From positions 1 through 43,999 of the IMG/VR virus record IMGVR_UViG_3300031637_000002: DNA of 43,999 nucleotides; one strand, written 5' to 3'. Under the pieces are notes generated by a model, which saw only the letters and a program-made list of their open reading frames with translations, was not told the DNA's origin and did no database searches. The translations under genes were made by a program, and so were the position numbers. Positions within the stretch are counted from its first letter, which is position 1. Every line of letters begins with the position of its first letter. This DNA is from a virus. Shown here piece by piece: positions 1 to 5,480 of the stretch.

Positions 1-11
1 CTGGAATCGTG

Positions 12-17
12 TAGCTT
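12..17 (+). promoter_or_regulatory. -10 box of early promoter cut by the window edge
   Basis: TAGCTT lies 7 bp before the ATG at 25. Its TTGTCA -35 and most of its spacer dyad are visible only in the right-end copy (43734-43762). The spacing predicts a leaderless transcript. Confidence 0.75.
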
Positions 18-24
18 TACTTAC

Positions 25-252
25 ATGAAGAACAGCACCGCAACCCTCGCCCTTGAATCAGCAGCCCTCCGCACGACCGAAGCCGAGTTCGCCCGGTTGA
101 CAGGTGGCCTTCTCGAAGAGTTCGCATGCCGCTCCCTTAAAATCGGAGAACGTGCCGCCCTCGCCGAAGCCCACGAATGGAGCGCCGGAGCTGGCTGGCT
201 TCTCCTCGGCCTCCTCGAAGCGCTTGAGGCTGAGGGGTTTACCGCCCGCTGA
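25..252 (+). CDS. Hypothetical Ala/Leu-rich small early protein
   Basis: This 75-residue protein has unknown function. It is rich in Ala, Leu and Glu and probably helical; the C-terminal half (about residues 47-70) is amphipathic to hydrophobic. The ATG at 25 is chosen because the TAGCTT -10 box ends 7 bp upstream, the arrangement shared by the early promoter family, so the mRNA should start at or beside the ATG. The gene is repeated at 43770-43997 because of the end redundancy, with Cys in this copy and Arg in the other near residue 35. A strong hairpin follows at once. No family recognised. Confidence 0.7.
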   Translation: MKNSTATLALESAALRTTEAEFARLTGGLLEEFACRSLKIGERAALAEAHEWSAGAGWLLLGLLEALEAEGFTAR

Positions 253-258
253 TCCTGA

Positions 259-288
259 GAGCGCACCGGCTACACGGTCGGTGCGCTC
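259..288 (+). terminator. 10-bp hairpin between two early genes
   Basis: Arms GAGCGCACCG (259-268) and CGGTGCGCTC (279-288) pair perfectly around a 10-nt loop. There is no U-tract. The same stem with a different loop follows another early gene at 1184-1213, and the flanks are also conserved, so it is probably an attenuator or partial terminator before the next gene. Confidence 0.6.
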
Positions 289-335
289 AACTGGACCAAC
301 GAAGACAACCGCAACCAACCAGAAAGCAAAAACCA

Positions 336-446
336 ATGACAAAACCAACCGCTCCCGCCGACCAGCTCGGCCCTATCCACTTCGTCGCTGTTGCGATGAT
401 GTTCATGCCGTTCTGGCTGTTCCCGCTGATGGCCTGGATCTTCTGA
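336..446 (+). CDS. Small membrane protein
   Basis: This 36-residue protein has a polar N-terminus (MTKPTAPADQ) and one hydrophobic segment of about 20 residues rich in Phe, Met, Val and Trp, ending at the C-terminus, so it is probably a single-pass inner-membrane peptide. Its start is preceded by the ACCAGAAAGCAAAAA-like sequence also seen before other second genes in early operons, in place of a normal Shine-Dalgarno. Its TGA overlaps the ATG of the next gene, implying coupled translation. Function is unknown; host takeover or superinfection exclusion would be guesses. Confidence 0.6.
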   Translation: MTKPTAPADQLGPIHFVAVAMMFMPFWLFPLMAWIF

Positions 447-772
447 TGGACAACACAACTGACCTTGCCGAGTTCGGATATCGGGAAATCGGGATAGCCC
501 GTGACCTGCTCGACGCCTGGCTGAACAACGGCCTGCCTGCCGACTTCAATATTGAAGGCGTGACCGTAATGCTCAACCCGATGTCCGACATGGTCTTCCT
601 GACGAACGCCGAGTTCCAAGTCGCTGTGCTCAGCGACGGGGAACTGGTCAGCTTCTACCTGTCGCCCTACGAGGGCCATGAGGGCACGCTGGCCGAGCTG
701 GTCGAGATGTTTGACGCCGACACGTGGAACGGCGAAGACATCGAGTGGCTCGAAGAACTGCGCGGCTTATGA
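446..772 (+). CDS. Acidic early phage protein of a widespread family
   Basis: This acidic protein has 108 residues. The central part (about residues 35-75: VTVMLNP, VFLTNAEFQVAVLSDG, then EGHEG) resembles a small protein family I recall from many Gram-positive phages, where a VFLTxxxYQVA core recurs; its function is not established. The ATG at 446 overlaps the TGA of the upstream membrane peptide, and the reading frame is open further upstream only by chance. Its own TGA overlaps the ATG of the next gene, so 336-897 reads as one coupled operon. The family assignment is from memory of the motif. Confidence 0.65.
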   Translation: MDNTTDLAEFGYREIGIARDLLDAWLNNGLPADFNIEGVTVMLNPMSDMVFLTNAEFQVAVLSDGELVSFYLSPYEGHEGTLAELVEMFDADTWNGEDIEWLEELRGL

Positions 773-897
773 ACTTGATTCAGTGCGAGGGCTGCGGGCG
801 GTGGCTGGCTGCTCCGGTGTTCCATGAATGCCCGATGGACCGACCGCGTCGGATTGTTGAGTTGCCGCCGATCGACACGTGGGCGGGTTGCGAATGA
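769..897 (+). CDS. Cys-rich small protein, possible zinc-binding
   Basis: This 42-residue protein has an N-terminal CEGCGRW motif and a later HECP, together resembling a minimal zinc knuckle (CxxC with H/C about 15 residues on). ATG and the preceding TGA overlap by two bases. It is the last gene of the first operon and is followed by the next early promoter. No family recognised; zinc binding is inferred only from the spacing of Cys and His. Confidence 0.55.
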   Translation: MNLIQCEGCGRWLAAPVFHECPMDRPRRIVELPPIDTWAGCE

Positions 898-922
898 TTT
901 CTGAGATTCTTTTGGTTGGGGG

Positions 923-951
923 TTGTCATCCCGATCCAGGTCGTGTAGCTT
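923..951 (+). promoter_or_regulatory. Early leaderless promoter with spacer dyad
   Basis: TTGTCA (923-928), 17-bp spacer holding CGATCCAGGTCG (932-943), then TAGCTT (946-951). ATG follows 7 bp later at 959. Upstream lies the GATTCTTTTGGTTGGGGG block shared by class A members of the family. Confidence 0.85.
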
Positions 952-958
952 TATCTAC

Positions 959-1177
959 ATGAACAACAGAGCAACCACCACCACCGCCCAGACGGTCACC
1001 CTCCACATCCACGCAGCTCCAGGCGCATGGGGCACCTACACCGTCCGAGAGAACAGCCGCCACATCGGCTGGATCATCCAAGAGCGGGCCGGATGGGTCG
1101 CCATCAATCTCGATCCCGCCGCCGACGATGTCGATGGGTTTGAGTCGGCCGCTCTGGCCGCTGAGAGCCTTCGCTGA
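959..1177 (+). CDS. Hypothetical early protein
   Basis: This 72-residue protein has a Thr-rich N-terminus and a probable beta-rich middle (VTLHIHAAPG, YTVREN, IGWIIQERAGWVAINL). The ATG at 959 lies 7 bp after the -10 box; the longer open frame starting at 923 merely translates the promoter (it begins MSSRSRSC, as several others do). A 10-bp hairpin follows the stop codon at 1184-1213. No family recognised. Confidence 0.65.
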   Translation: MNNRATTTTAQTVTLHIHAAPGAWGTYTVRENSRHIGWIIQERAGWVAINLDPAADDVDGFESAALAAESLR

Positions 1178-1183
1178 TCCTGA

Positions 1184-1213
1184 GAGCGCACCGGTCACCC
1201 GGTCGGTGCGCTC
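1184..1213 (+). terminator. Second copy of the 10-bp early hairpin
   Basis: GAGCGCACCG (1184-1193) and CGGTGCGCTC (1204-1213) are identical in stem to 259-288 but differ in the loop. It sits between a first and a second gene of an operon and lacks a U-tract. Confidence 0.6.
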
Positions 1214-1254
1214 GACTGGACCAACGAACATCAACCAGAAAGCAGAAACGAATC

Positions 1255-1572
1255 ATGGAAATCAAACACATCATCAAAACGACCGACCTTTACAGCGACC
1301 GCCGAACCGAAGTCGTCGCCGATCAGGCTCTGCATCTCGGGCAGCTCCGAGCCGAAGCTTCGCAATGGGAACAACCCGACGGCGCTCACGAATCGGTGTC
1401 GCTCGCCGCTCCGCACGTTTCGGTCACTGCTCACCTCAACGTTCCCGGCGTTGAGCACAATTGGACGACCGCCTCGGTCCACGATGTCACTGGCGTCGAT
1501 GTCGGCGACACGAAGATCGTCGTGAGGATCAGCGACGGTTCCAAGTTCGTGCTCGACCTGTTCCACGCGTGA
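1255..1572 (+). CDS. Hypothetical early protein
   Basis: This 105-residue protein has unknown function. The N-terminal third is charged (about residues 1-35); the C-terminal part (HVSVTAHLNV, then TKIVVRISDGSKFVLDLF) looks like beta strands. The start is preceded by ACCAGAAAGCAGAAACG, the unusual start-associated sequence also found before 336, 9823 (-), 10408 and 38465. Its TGA overlaps the GTG of the next gene. No family recognised. Confidence 0.65.
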   Translation: MEIKHIIKTTDLYSDRRTEVVADQALHLGQLRAEASQWEQPDGAHESVSLAAPHVSVTAHLNVPGVEHNWTTASVHDVTGVDVGDTKIVVRISDGSKFVLDLFHA

Positions 1573-1703
1573 GCGACGCCGAGGTGCTCTTGACCTATCG
1601 TGAGGTCAAGAGCTGGGTCAAGACTGGGCGCATCCATTTTTACTCCGTTGCTCAAATCAAACGGATCGTTGCGAGGGCGAGCCGAGCAGAACGATCACGG
1701 TGA
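1569..1703 (+). CDS. Very small helix-turn-helix-like protein
   Basis: This protein has 44 residues and a GTG start overlapping the previous stop codon (GTGA). The sequence LLTYREVKSWVKTGRIHFYS followed by a basic helix resembles the minimal helix-turn-helix of excisionase or MerR-type proteins, where a helix precedes a short wing. It ends with several Arg and Ser residues. It could be a small transcription regulator of the early genes, but it is short and the assignment rests on pattern alone. Confidence 0.5.
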   Translation: MSDAEVLLTYREVKSWVKTGRIHFYSVAQIKRIVARASRAERSR

Positions 1704-1732
1704 CAACATAAATCTCCCCCGGTGGGCCGCAG

Positions 1733-1840
1733 GTTTGTCGGTTCATTTAGTAGGTAGGTGCCATCGAAACGCACCGGGTGGGGCACCAGACGAGGACCGC
1801 TTCTTTGGTTGGGGGCGGTCCTTGTCGCGTCCCGACAAAC
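1733..1840 (+). ncRNA. Possible structured RNA or leader, three-stem fold
   Basis: This gene-free stretch can fold with an outer 9-bp stem (GTTTGTCGG 1733-1741 with CCGACAAAC 1832-1840) enclosing GGTGCC 1757-1762/GGCACC 1782-1787 and AGGACCGC 1793-1800/GCGGTCCT 1815-1822. The last hairpin loop contains TTCTTTGGTTGGG, the sequence that lies upstream of early promoters. It may act as a terminator cluster, an RNA element or a decayed promoter. Confidence 0.4.
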
Positions 1841-1866
1841 ATTTCCGAGAAAGTCTGGCGAAGGGG

Positions 1867-1894
1867 TTGCATCCCGACGGGAGTCGTGTACTAT
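1867..1894 (+). promoter_or_regulatory. Early leaderless promoter, variant -35
   Basis: TTGCAT (1867-1872) looks like TTGTCAT with one base deleted, giving a 16-bp spacer. It holds CGACGGGAGTCG and then TACTAT (1889-1894), 7 bp before the ATG at 1902. A GAGAAAGTCTGG block lies upstream, as in class B members. Confidence 0.75.
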
Positions 1895-1901
1895 GGTCTA
1901 C

Positions 1902-2393
1902 ATGACCAACACAGCCACAGCATCCACCCTCCGCACCGAAGCCGCCCAGCACGAACAAGACGCCGCCGACAGCTTCGAGCGCTGCGACACCGACGGCTTC
2001 CTCAGCCAGTGGGCCTCCGGCTGCAACGCAGCCAAGAAGCGCCTCCAGGCCGACATCGAAGACAACGACGGCAAGGCCGAAGTGCCCGCCCTGTTCGACC
2101 TCGACGGCAACCTGATCCCGGCGAAGCTGATCGACACCCGCTTTGGCACGGCGTGGGGAATCTTCGAGTCATGGGATGACCTCACCGGCTCGGGCGACAT
2201 CGTCCGCTGGGTCAACGCCTTCCCTGCCCGCCGCTCGACGCTCGCCAACAAAGACGTGATGGAGGGCCGGGTAATGGCTCGGGCCTACGCCGACCTTCGA
2301 GGTGCCAGCGCCTGCAACGTCACAGCGGTTATAATTCGCTCCCAGTTCGACGGCGACGAAGAGATCGTCACCGCCGACCGGTTCGAGGCTTAG
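1902..2393 (+). CDS. Hypothetical early protein
   Basis: This protein has 163 residues. The N-terminal 60 residues are helical and rich in Ala and Gln; a middle segment (LFDLDGNLIPAKLIDTRFGT) and the C-terminus (VMARAYADLRGA) look like an ordered domain of a kind seen in small actinophage proteins of unknown role. The start is set by the early-type promoter 7 bp before the ATG. It is the last gene before the late-type module, which begins 38 bases downstream at a strong palindrome. No catalytic motif seen. Confidence 0.7.
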   Translation: MTNTATASTLRTEAAQHEQDAADSFERCDTDGFLSQWASGCNAAKKRLQADIEDNDGKAEVPALFDLDGNLIPAKLIDTRFGTAWGIFESWDDLTGSGDIVRWVNAFPARRSTLANKDVMEGRVMARAYADLRGASACNVTAVIIRSQFDGDEEIVTADRFEA

Positions 2394-2402
2394 ATCCCCC
2401 CA

Positions 2403-2438
2403 CGTTCATCGACCCGACTACAATCGGGTCGATGAACG
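2403..2438 (+). promoter_or_regulatory. 15-bp palindrome over -10 box and start codon
   Basis: CGTTCATCGACCCGA (2403-2417) and TCGGGTCGATGAACG (2424-2438) form a perfect inverted repeat with a 6-nt loop. The TACAAT -10 box (2419-2424) falls in the loop region and the ATG (2432-2434) in the right arm. It could be an operator, an RNA hairpin hiding the start codon, or a terminator for the upstream operon. Confidence 0.7.
2419..2424 (+). promoter_or_regulatory. Late-type -10 box, leaderless
   Basis: TACAAT lies 7 bp before the ATG at 2432. No convincing -35 is visible at 17 bp upstream. It may start the late transcript carrying the packaging and head genes. Confidence 0.55.
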
Positions 2439-2773
2439 AATCGGAGTTCGAGCAAGCCATCGTGGACGCTGCTCGCGTGTTCGGCTGGAAGATCGTCGGC
2501 CACCGCCCAATGCGAACCAAGCACGGCTGGGCGACCGGATGGAAATACGACGGCACCGGCTGGCCCGACCTCACCATGATCCACGCTGATCGTGGACTCC
2601 TCATCGCTGCCGAACTCAAAACCGAGAAAGGCCGACTCTCCAACGACCAGATCGAATGGGGACAACGCCTCGAAACCCTCGAAGCAAAACTCCCCGGCTT
2701 CGCATACCACGTCTGGCGACCCGACGACTGGAACCAAATCATCAACCTCATCTCCAACGGCGCAGCACGCTAA
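2432..2773 (+). CDS. VRR-NUC-type nuclease
   Basis: This 113-residue protein is a small PD-(D/E)xK nuclease. The visible core is GWPDLTMIH (about residues 48-56), then LLIAAELKTEKGRLS (about 59-73), giving the D, E and K of the active site; the N-terminal E in ESEFEQAI completes the VRR-NUC pattern. Such enzymes act on branched or damaged DNA and are common next to phage terminase genes, where they may resolve junctions before packaging. It is the first gene of the late module, and its start codon lies inside a perfect palindrome. A long intergenic space with a weak TACGGT box follows before the terminase small subunit. Confidence 0.85.
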   Translation: MNESEFEQAIVDAARVFGWKIVGHRPMRTKHGWATGWKYDGTGWPDLTMIHADRGLLIAAELKTEKGRLSNDQIEWGQRLETLEAKLPGFAYHVWRPDDWNQIINLISNGAAR

Positions 2774-2869
2774 ACCTCCCCCAAACGCCCCCACTGGGGC
2801 AACCCGCCAACCCAACGCCGCACACGGCCACACAGACCCCGCTACGGTGGAAACCAGAGGAGCCGACCG

Positions 2870-3391
2870 ATGCCAAAAGCGATCCCCCAAAAAAACGTCG
2901 TCCGAAACTACGCAGGAACGATCACAAACAACAATGCCCCGGTCCTAGAGCCACACCTCGATCGTGTTGTCGAGATGAAGATGGCTGGCGCTGCGGACCG
3001 ACAGATTGCTGCGGAGTTGGGCGTGGACCATACGACGGTGTCGCGGTTCCTCCGCAAGCCTTCGGTGAGGAAGGAGATCGACCGGGCACACGGCGAGCTG
3101 ATGAAACGGGCCTCTCGGCAGCTTTCGCTTGGTGCGGGCTGGGCGGTGGAAACGCTGTTGCATTACGTCAACCCCGACAATCGCGACAAGGTGGAGCCGC
3201 GGTTCCAGCTCCAGGCGACAAAGATCATGATGGATACGATCGGTCTGGGCCGGATGGCTGACGCAACCGAGCTGCTGGGCGAGGCGATCACGGACACGGT
3301 CGCTGAGTCTGCTCGGGCGAAGGTGTTGGCTATCGAGGCGTCGTTTGTCGAGGCTGAGGAGCGGGCTGACTTGCACGCCGTCAACGAATAA
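2870..3391 (+). CDS. terS: Terminase small subunit
   Basis: This 173-residue protein carries a helix-turn-helix at about residues 35-65 (MKMAGAADRQIAAELGVDHT), the DNA-recognition part expected of a small terminase subunit, followed by helices that would form the oligomeric ring. Position just before the large subunit supports the role: recognition of the packaging site and control of TerL. A GAGGAG Shine-Dalgarno precedes the ATG. The stop codon lies inside the first of two 17-bp direct repeats (3388-3423). A plain DNA-binding regulator is the alternative. Confidence 0.75.
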   Translation: MPKAIPQKNVVRNYAGTITNNNAPVLEPHLDRVVEMKMAGAADRQIAAELGVDHTTVSRFLRKPSVRKEIDRAHGELMKRASRQLSLGAGWAVETLLHYVNPDNRDKVEPRFQLQATKIMMDTIGLGRMADATELLGEAITDTVAESARAKVLAIEASFVEAEERADLHAVNE

Positions 3392-3423
3392 GCGATGCGG
3401 TTATGTATAAGCGATGCGGTTAT
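3388..3423. repeat. Two 17-bp direct repeats, possible operator
   Basis: ATAAGCGATGCGGTTAT occurs at 3388-3404 and 3407-3423, spaced 19 bp start to start. The second copy touches the TAGGAT -10 box of the RHH gene. Tandem sites on adjacent DNA turns are typical of RHH operators, so autoregulation is plausible. Confidence 0.7.
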
Positions 3424-3428
3424 AGGAT
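3423..3428 (+). promoter_or_regulatory. Late-type -10 box, leaderless
   Basis: TAGGAT lies 6 bp before the ATG at 3435 and shares its first base with the second direct repeat, so a protein bound there would block it. Confidence 0.5.
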
Positions 3429-3434
3429 GGTGAC

Positions 3435-3590
3435 ATGCCTCGACTCCCAGCTCACGCTTCTGGCCCGGCGTCGCCGGTGACGCTCCGCCTCTCGCCGCAC
3501 CATCTCGCCAAGCTCGACCGACTCGCCGAATCGAAAAGCAAGACACGATCAGCGATCGTCGCTGCCGTCTTGGATCGAGTTGCCGAATGA
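3435..3590 (+). CDS. Ribbon-helix-helix (CopG-type) regulator
   Basis: This 51-residue protein fits the ribbon-helix-helix fold: a strand SPVTLRLSPHH, helix LAKLDRLAES, a short turn and a second helix RSAIVAAVLDRVAE. Such proteins bind DNA as dimers through the paired strands and often repress their own gene. Two 17-bp direct repeats sit just upstream. The TGA overlaps the ATG of TerL, so the two are translated together, suggesting that this protein tunes the packaging operon. No Shine-Dalgarno is visible; the start relies on the TAGGAT box 6 bp upstream. Confidence 0.75.
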   Translation: MPRLPAHASGPASPVTLRLSPHHLAKLDRLAESKSKTRSAIVAAVLDRVAE

Positions 3591-4981
3591 GCGAGTCTCG
3601 CGCTGACCGCCTCGGTCGTGCCGGTCTGCTGGTGCCGCTCCTCGCCTCGATGGACAACGAAGAAATCGCCGAGCTGATGTACGACTGGGAGTTTTGGCGA
3701 CGCCCTGAGCAAGCCATGCCGACCGGCGACTGGACTTCGTGGATGATCCGTGCGGGCCGCGGGTTCGGCAAGACAAGGACCGGCGCAGAATCAATCAGGC
3801 ATTTCGCTCACCACTCCAAGACCGGGCTGCTTGGTGCTGTTGCTCCGACCTCGGGCGATGCCCGTGACGTGATGGTCGAAGGCGAATCGGGAATCCTGGC
3901 GATCTCGCCTCCGTGGGATCGGCCGCTATACGAGCCGTCAAAGCGACGCGTGAGCTGGCCGTCAACCGGTGCCCGCCTCACCCTGTTCTCTGGCGAGGAA
4001 CCAGACCGGCTCCGAGGGCCGCAGCATGAGGTGATCTGGGTTGACGAGCCTGCCTCGATGGACTCCGGCGCTGACGTGCTCGACATGGCACGACTCGGGC
4101 TGCGCCTCGGCGACCCTAAAGTCATAATCACCGGGACACCGAAACGCCGCCAATGGATGAAAGACCTCGAAGCCGAAACCGGGACGGTCGTCACTACAGG
4201 CTCCACGTACGACAATCTGGGCAACCTGGCACCGGTGTTTCTCGACGTGATTCTGTCCCGCTACGAGGGCACACGGCTCGGCAGGCAGGAACTCCACGCC
4301 GAGTACCTCGACAACGTTGAAGGCGCGCTTTGGACGCTTGACTCGATCGACGCGAACCGGGTTGATCCTGAGGACTGGGATGCCGCCCACCCGCACGACT
4401 CTCACGTCACCTGGCTGGCGCTCGGCGAGGTCGTTGATTTCTCGAAGCAACGCCGCCGACCCTGGCGCACCATCATCGCCGTTGACCCTCCCGGCGAAAC
4501 CGCCGAGTGCGGCATCGTCGCTGCTCAAGCACCGGAGCGTGCGAAGTGGGGCGTCGATCCCTGCGCGATCCTCGCCGATCACTCGATGTCTGGCCGACCG
4601 GAAGACTGGGGGCGAGCTGTTGTCAACGCCTTCAACCAGCACAACGCTCACGCCGTTTACGTCGAGAAGAACCAGGGCGGCGACATGGTTCGCTCCACCA
4701 TCCACGCCGTCGATCCTTCGGTGCCCGTCAAGAAGATCAACGCGACCGAATCCAAGAAGGCTCGCGCAGAACCTGTCTCGGTGTTGTACGGCAAGAAGCT
4801 CGTTCACCACATCGGCCCGTTCCCGAAGCTTGAAAGCCAGATGACCGAATGGGTGCCGGGCGAGTCGAGATCACCTGACCGCCTCGACGCTCTGGTCCAC
4901 GCTGTTCGGTGCCTGATCCCTGAGCGGGTCATCGCTCAATCGCAGCTCGGCTCGAAGAGCATCCTCGGCTCTCGGATCTGA
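3587..4981 (+). CDS. terL: Terminase large subunit
   Basis: This 464-residue packaging motor has a Walker A at RAGRGFGKT (residues 55-63) and Walker B at VIWVDE (149-154), so the ATPase half is intact. The C-terminal RNase H-like nuclease half shows an acidic strand IIAVDPPGE, then VYVEKNQGGDM, and a final acidic DRLDALVHAV. It pumps DNA into the prohead and cuts concatemers. The ATG overlaps the TGA of the RHH gene. The length is normal for the family. Whether it cuts at fixed ends or by headful cannot be read with certainty, but the window's end repeat is compatible with either. Confidence 0.95.
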   Translation: MSESRADRLGRAGLLVPLLASMDNEEIAELMYDWEFWRRPEQAMPTGDWTSWMIRAGRGFGKTRTGAESIRHFAHHSKTGLLGAVAPTSGDARDVMVEGESGILAISPPWDRPLYEPSKRRVSWPSTGARLTLFSGEEPDRLRGPQHEVIWVDEPASMDSGADVLDMARLGLRLGDPKVIITGTPKRRQWMKDLEAETGTVVTTGSTYDNLGNLAPVFLDVILSRYEGTRLGRQELHAEYLDNVEGALWTLDSIDANRVDPEDWDAAHPHDSHVTWLALGEVVDFSKQRRRPWRTIIAVDPPGETAECGIVAAQAPERAKWGVDPCAILADHSMSGRPEDWGRAVVNAFNQHNAHAVYVEKNQGGDMVRSTIHAVDPSVPVKKINATESKKARAEPVSVLYGKKLVHHIGPFPKLESQMTEWVPGESRSPDRLDALVHAVRCLIPERVIAQSQLGSKSILGSRI

Positions 4982-4986
4982 ATTGC

Positions 4987-4992
4987 TACCAT
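4987..4992 (+). promoter_or_regulatory. Late-type -10 box, leaderless
   Basis: TACCAT ends 7 bp before the ATG at 5000. There is no Shine-Dalgarno and no clear -35. Confidence 0.5.
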
Positions 4993-4999
4993 CGACGAC

Positions 5000-5293
5000 A
5001 TGACATTGCTTGTTGTTCTGTCCGTTCTGGCCTGCTGGCGTCTGGCCCGCCTGCTTACCGTCGATGAAGTGTTCCTCCCTGTCCGTGAACGAGTCGCAAA
5101 GCGCGGCGACACTTGGGCATATTTTGTCACGTGCCCGTGGTGCCTGAGCATCTGGGTTTCTCCGCTCGTCGCTGTCCCTGTCGTGCTTTGGTCCGACTTC
5201 AACGACCCGTGGCTCTGGATCGTCGTGATCTCGCTGACCGGTTCGCTGGCTGCCGGGATCGGTCAGACGGTCGAGGACAGGCTCGATCGGTAA
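5000..5293 (+). CDS. Membrane protein, DUF1360-like
   Basis: This 97-residue protein has three hydrophobic segments (about residues 1-14, 47-63 and 70-90). A CPWCLSIWVSP motif in the middle and the N-terminal ACWRLARLLTVDEVF resemble DUF1360 proteins, which are small membrane proteins of unknown function common in bacteria and their phages. It lies between TerL and portal, an unusual place for a membrane gene. The stop codon overlaps the next ATG (TAATG). The leaderless-type box sets the start. Confidence 0.7.
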   Translation: MTLLVVLSVLACWRLARLLTVDEVFLPVRERVAKRGDTWAYFVTCPWCLSIWVSPLVAVPVVLWSDFNDPWLWIVVISLTGSLAAGIGQTVEDRLDR

Positions 5294-5427
5294 TGATTTG
5301 TGAGGCGTCGCTGCTCGAAGGAGACGTAGATGGGCCGTTGCTGATATGCCCTGAGTGCGGACGTTCCTGGTATCAGCTCGGCACAGATTGCTTGCTGCCG
5401 GATCACACTCGACAGGACGAACTGTGA
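5293..5427 (+). CDS. Small CxxC protein
   Basis: This protein has 44 residues with an ICPECGRSWYQ motif in the middle and a further Cys before LLPDH, so a single zinc site formed by two Cys plus Cys/His is possible. The ATG overlaps the preceding stop codon. It is acidic overall. No family recognised; it may be translated by coupling with the membrane protein. Confidence 0.6.
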   Translation: MICEASLLEGDVDGPLLICPECGRSWYQLGTDCLLPDHTRQDEL

Positions 5428-5468
5428 AGCTGTTTGGCGGGGTTCCTCTCCAGCGATGACGGTCGGGG

Positions 5469-5474
5469 TAGCCT
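5469..5474 (+). promoter_or_regulatory. Late-type -10 box, leaderless
   Basis: TAGCCT ends 6 bp before the portal ATG at 5481. Neither a Shine-Dalgarno nor a -35 is visible. Confidence 0.55.
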
Positions 5475-5480
5475 CTGGAT

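Larger units (their letters stand above)
1..254. repeat. Left copy of 254-bp end repeat
   Basis: Positions 1-254 recur at 43746-43999 with a single difference (T at 127, C at 43872). This shows that the sequence closes on itself or carries a direct terminal redundancy. The mismatch argues against a purely exact assembly overlap and suggests population variation or two real copies. Confidence 0.95.

Noticed and set aside
923-958. N-terminal extensions beginning MSSRSRSC, MSSRLESC, MSNRSRSC and the like
   Set aside because: They are readings of the repeated early promoter itself (TTGTCA, dyad, -10) in frame with the true ATG. Their similarity reflects promoter conservation, not protein homology.
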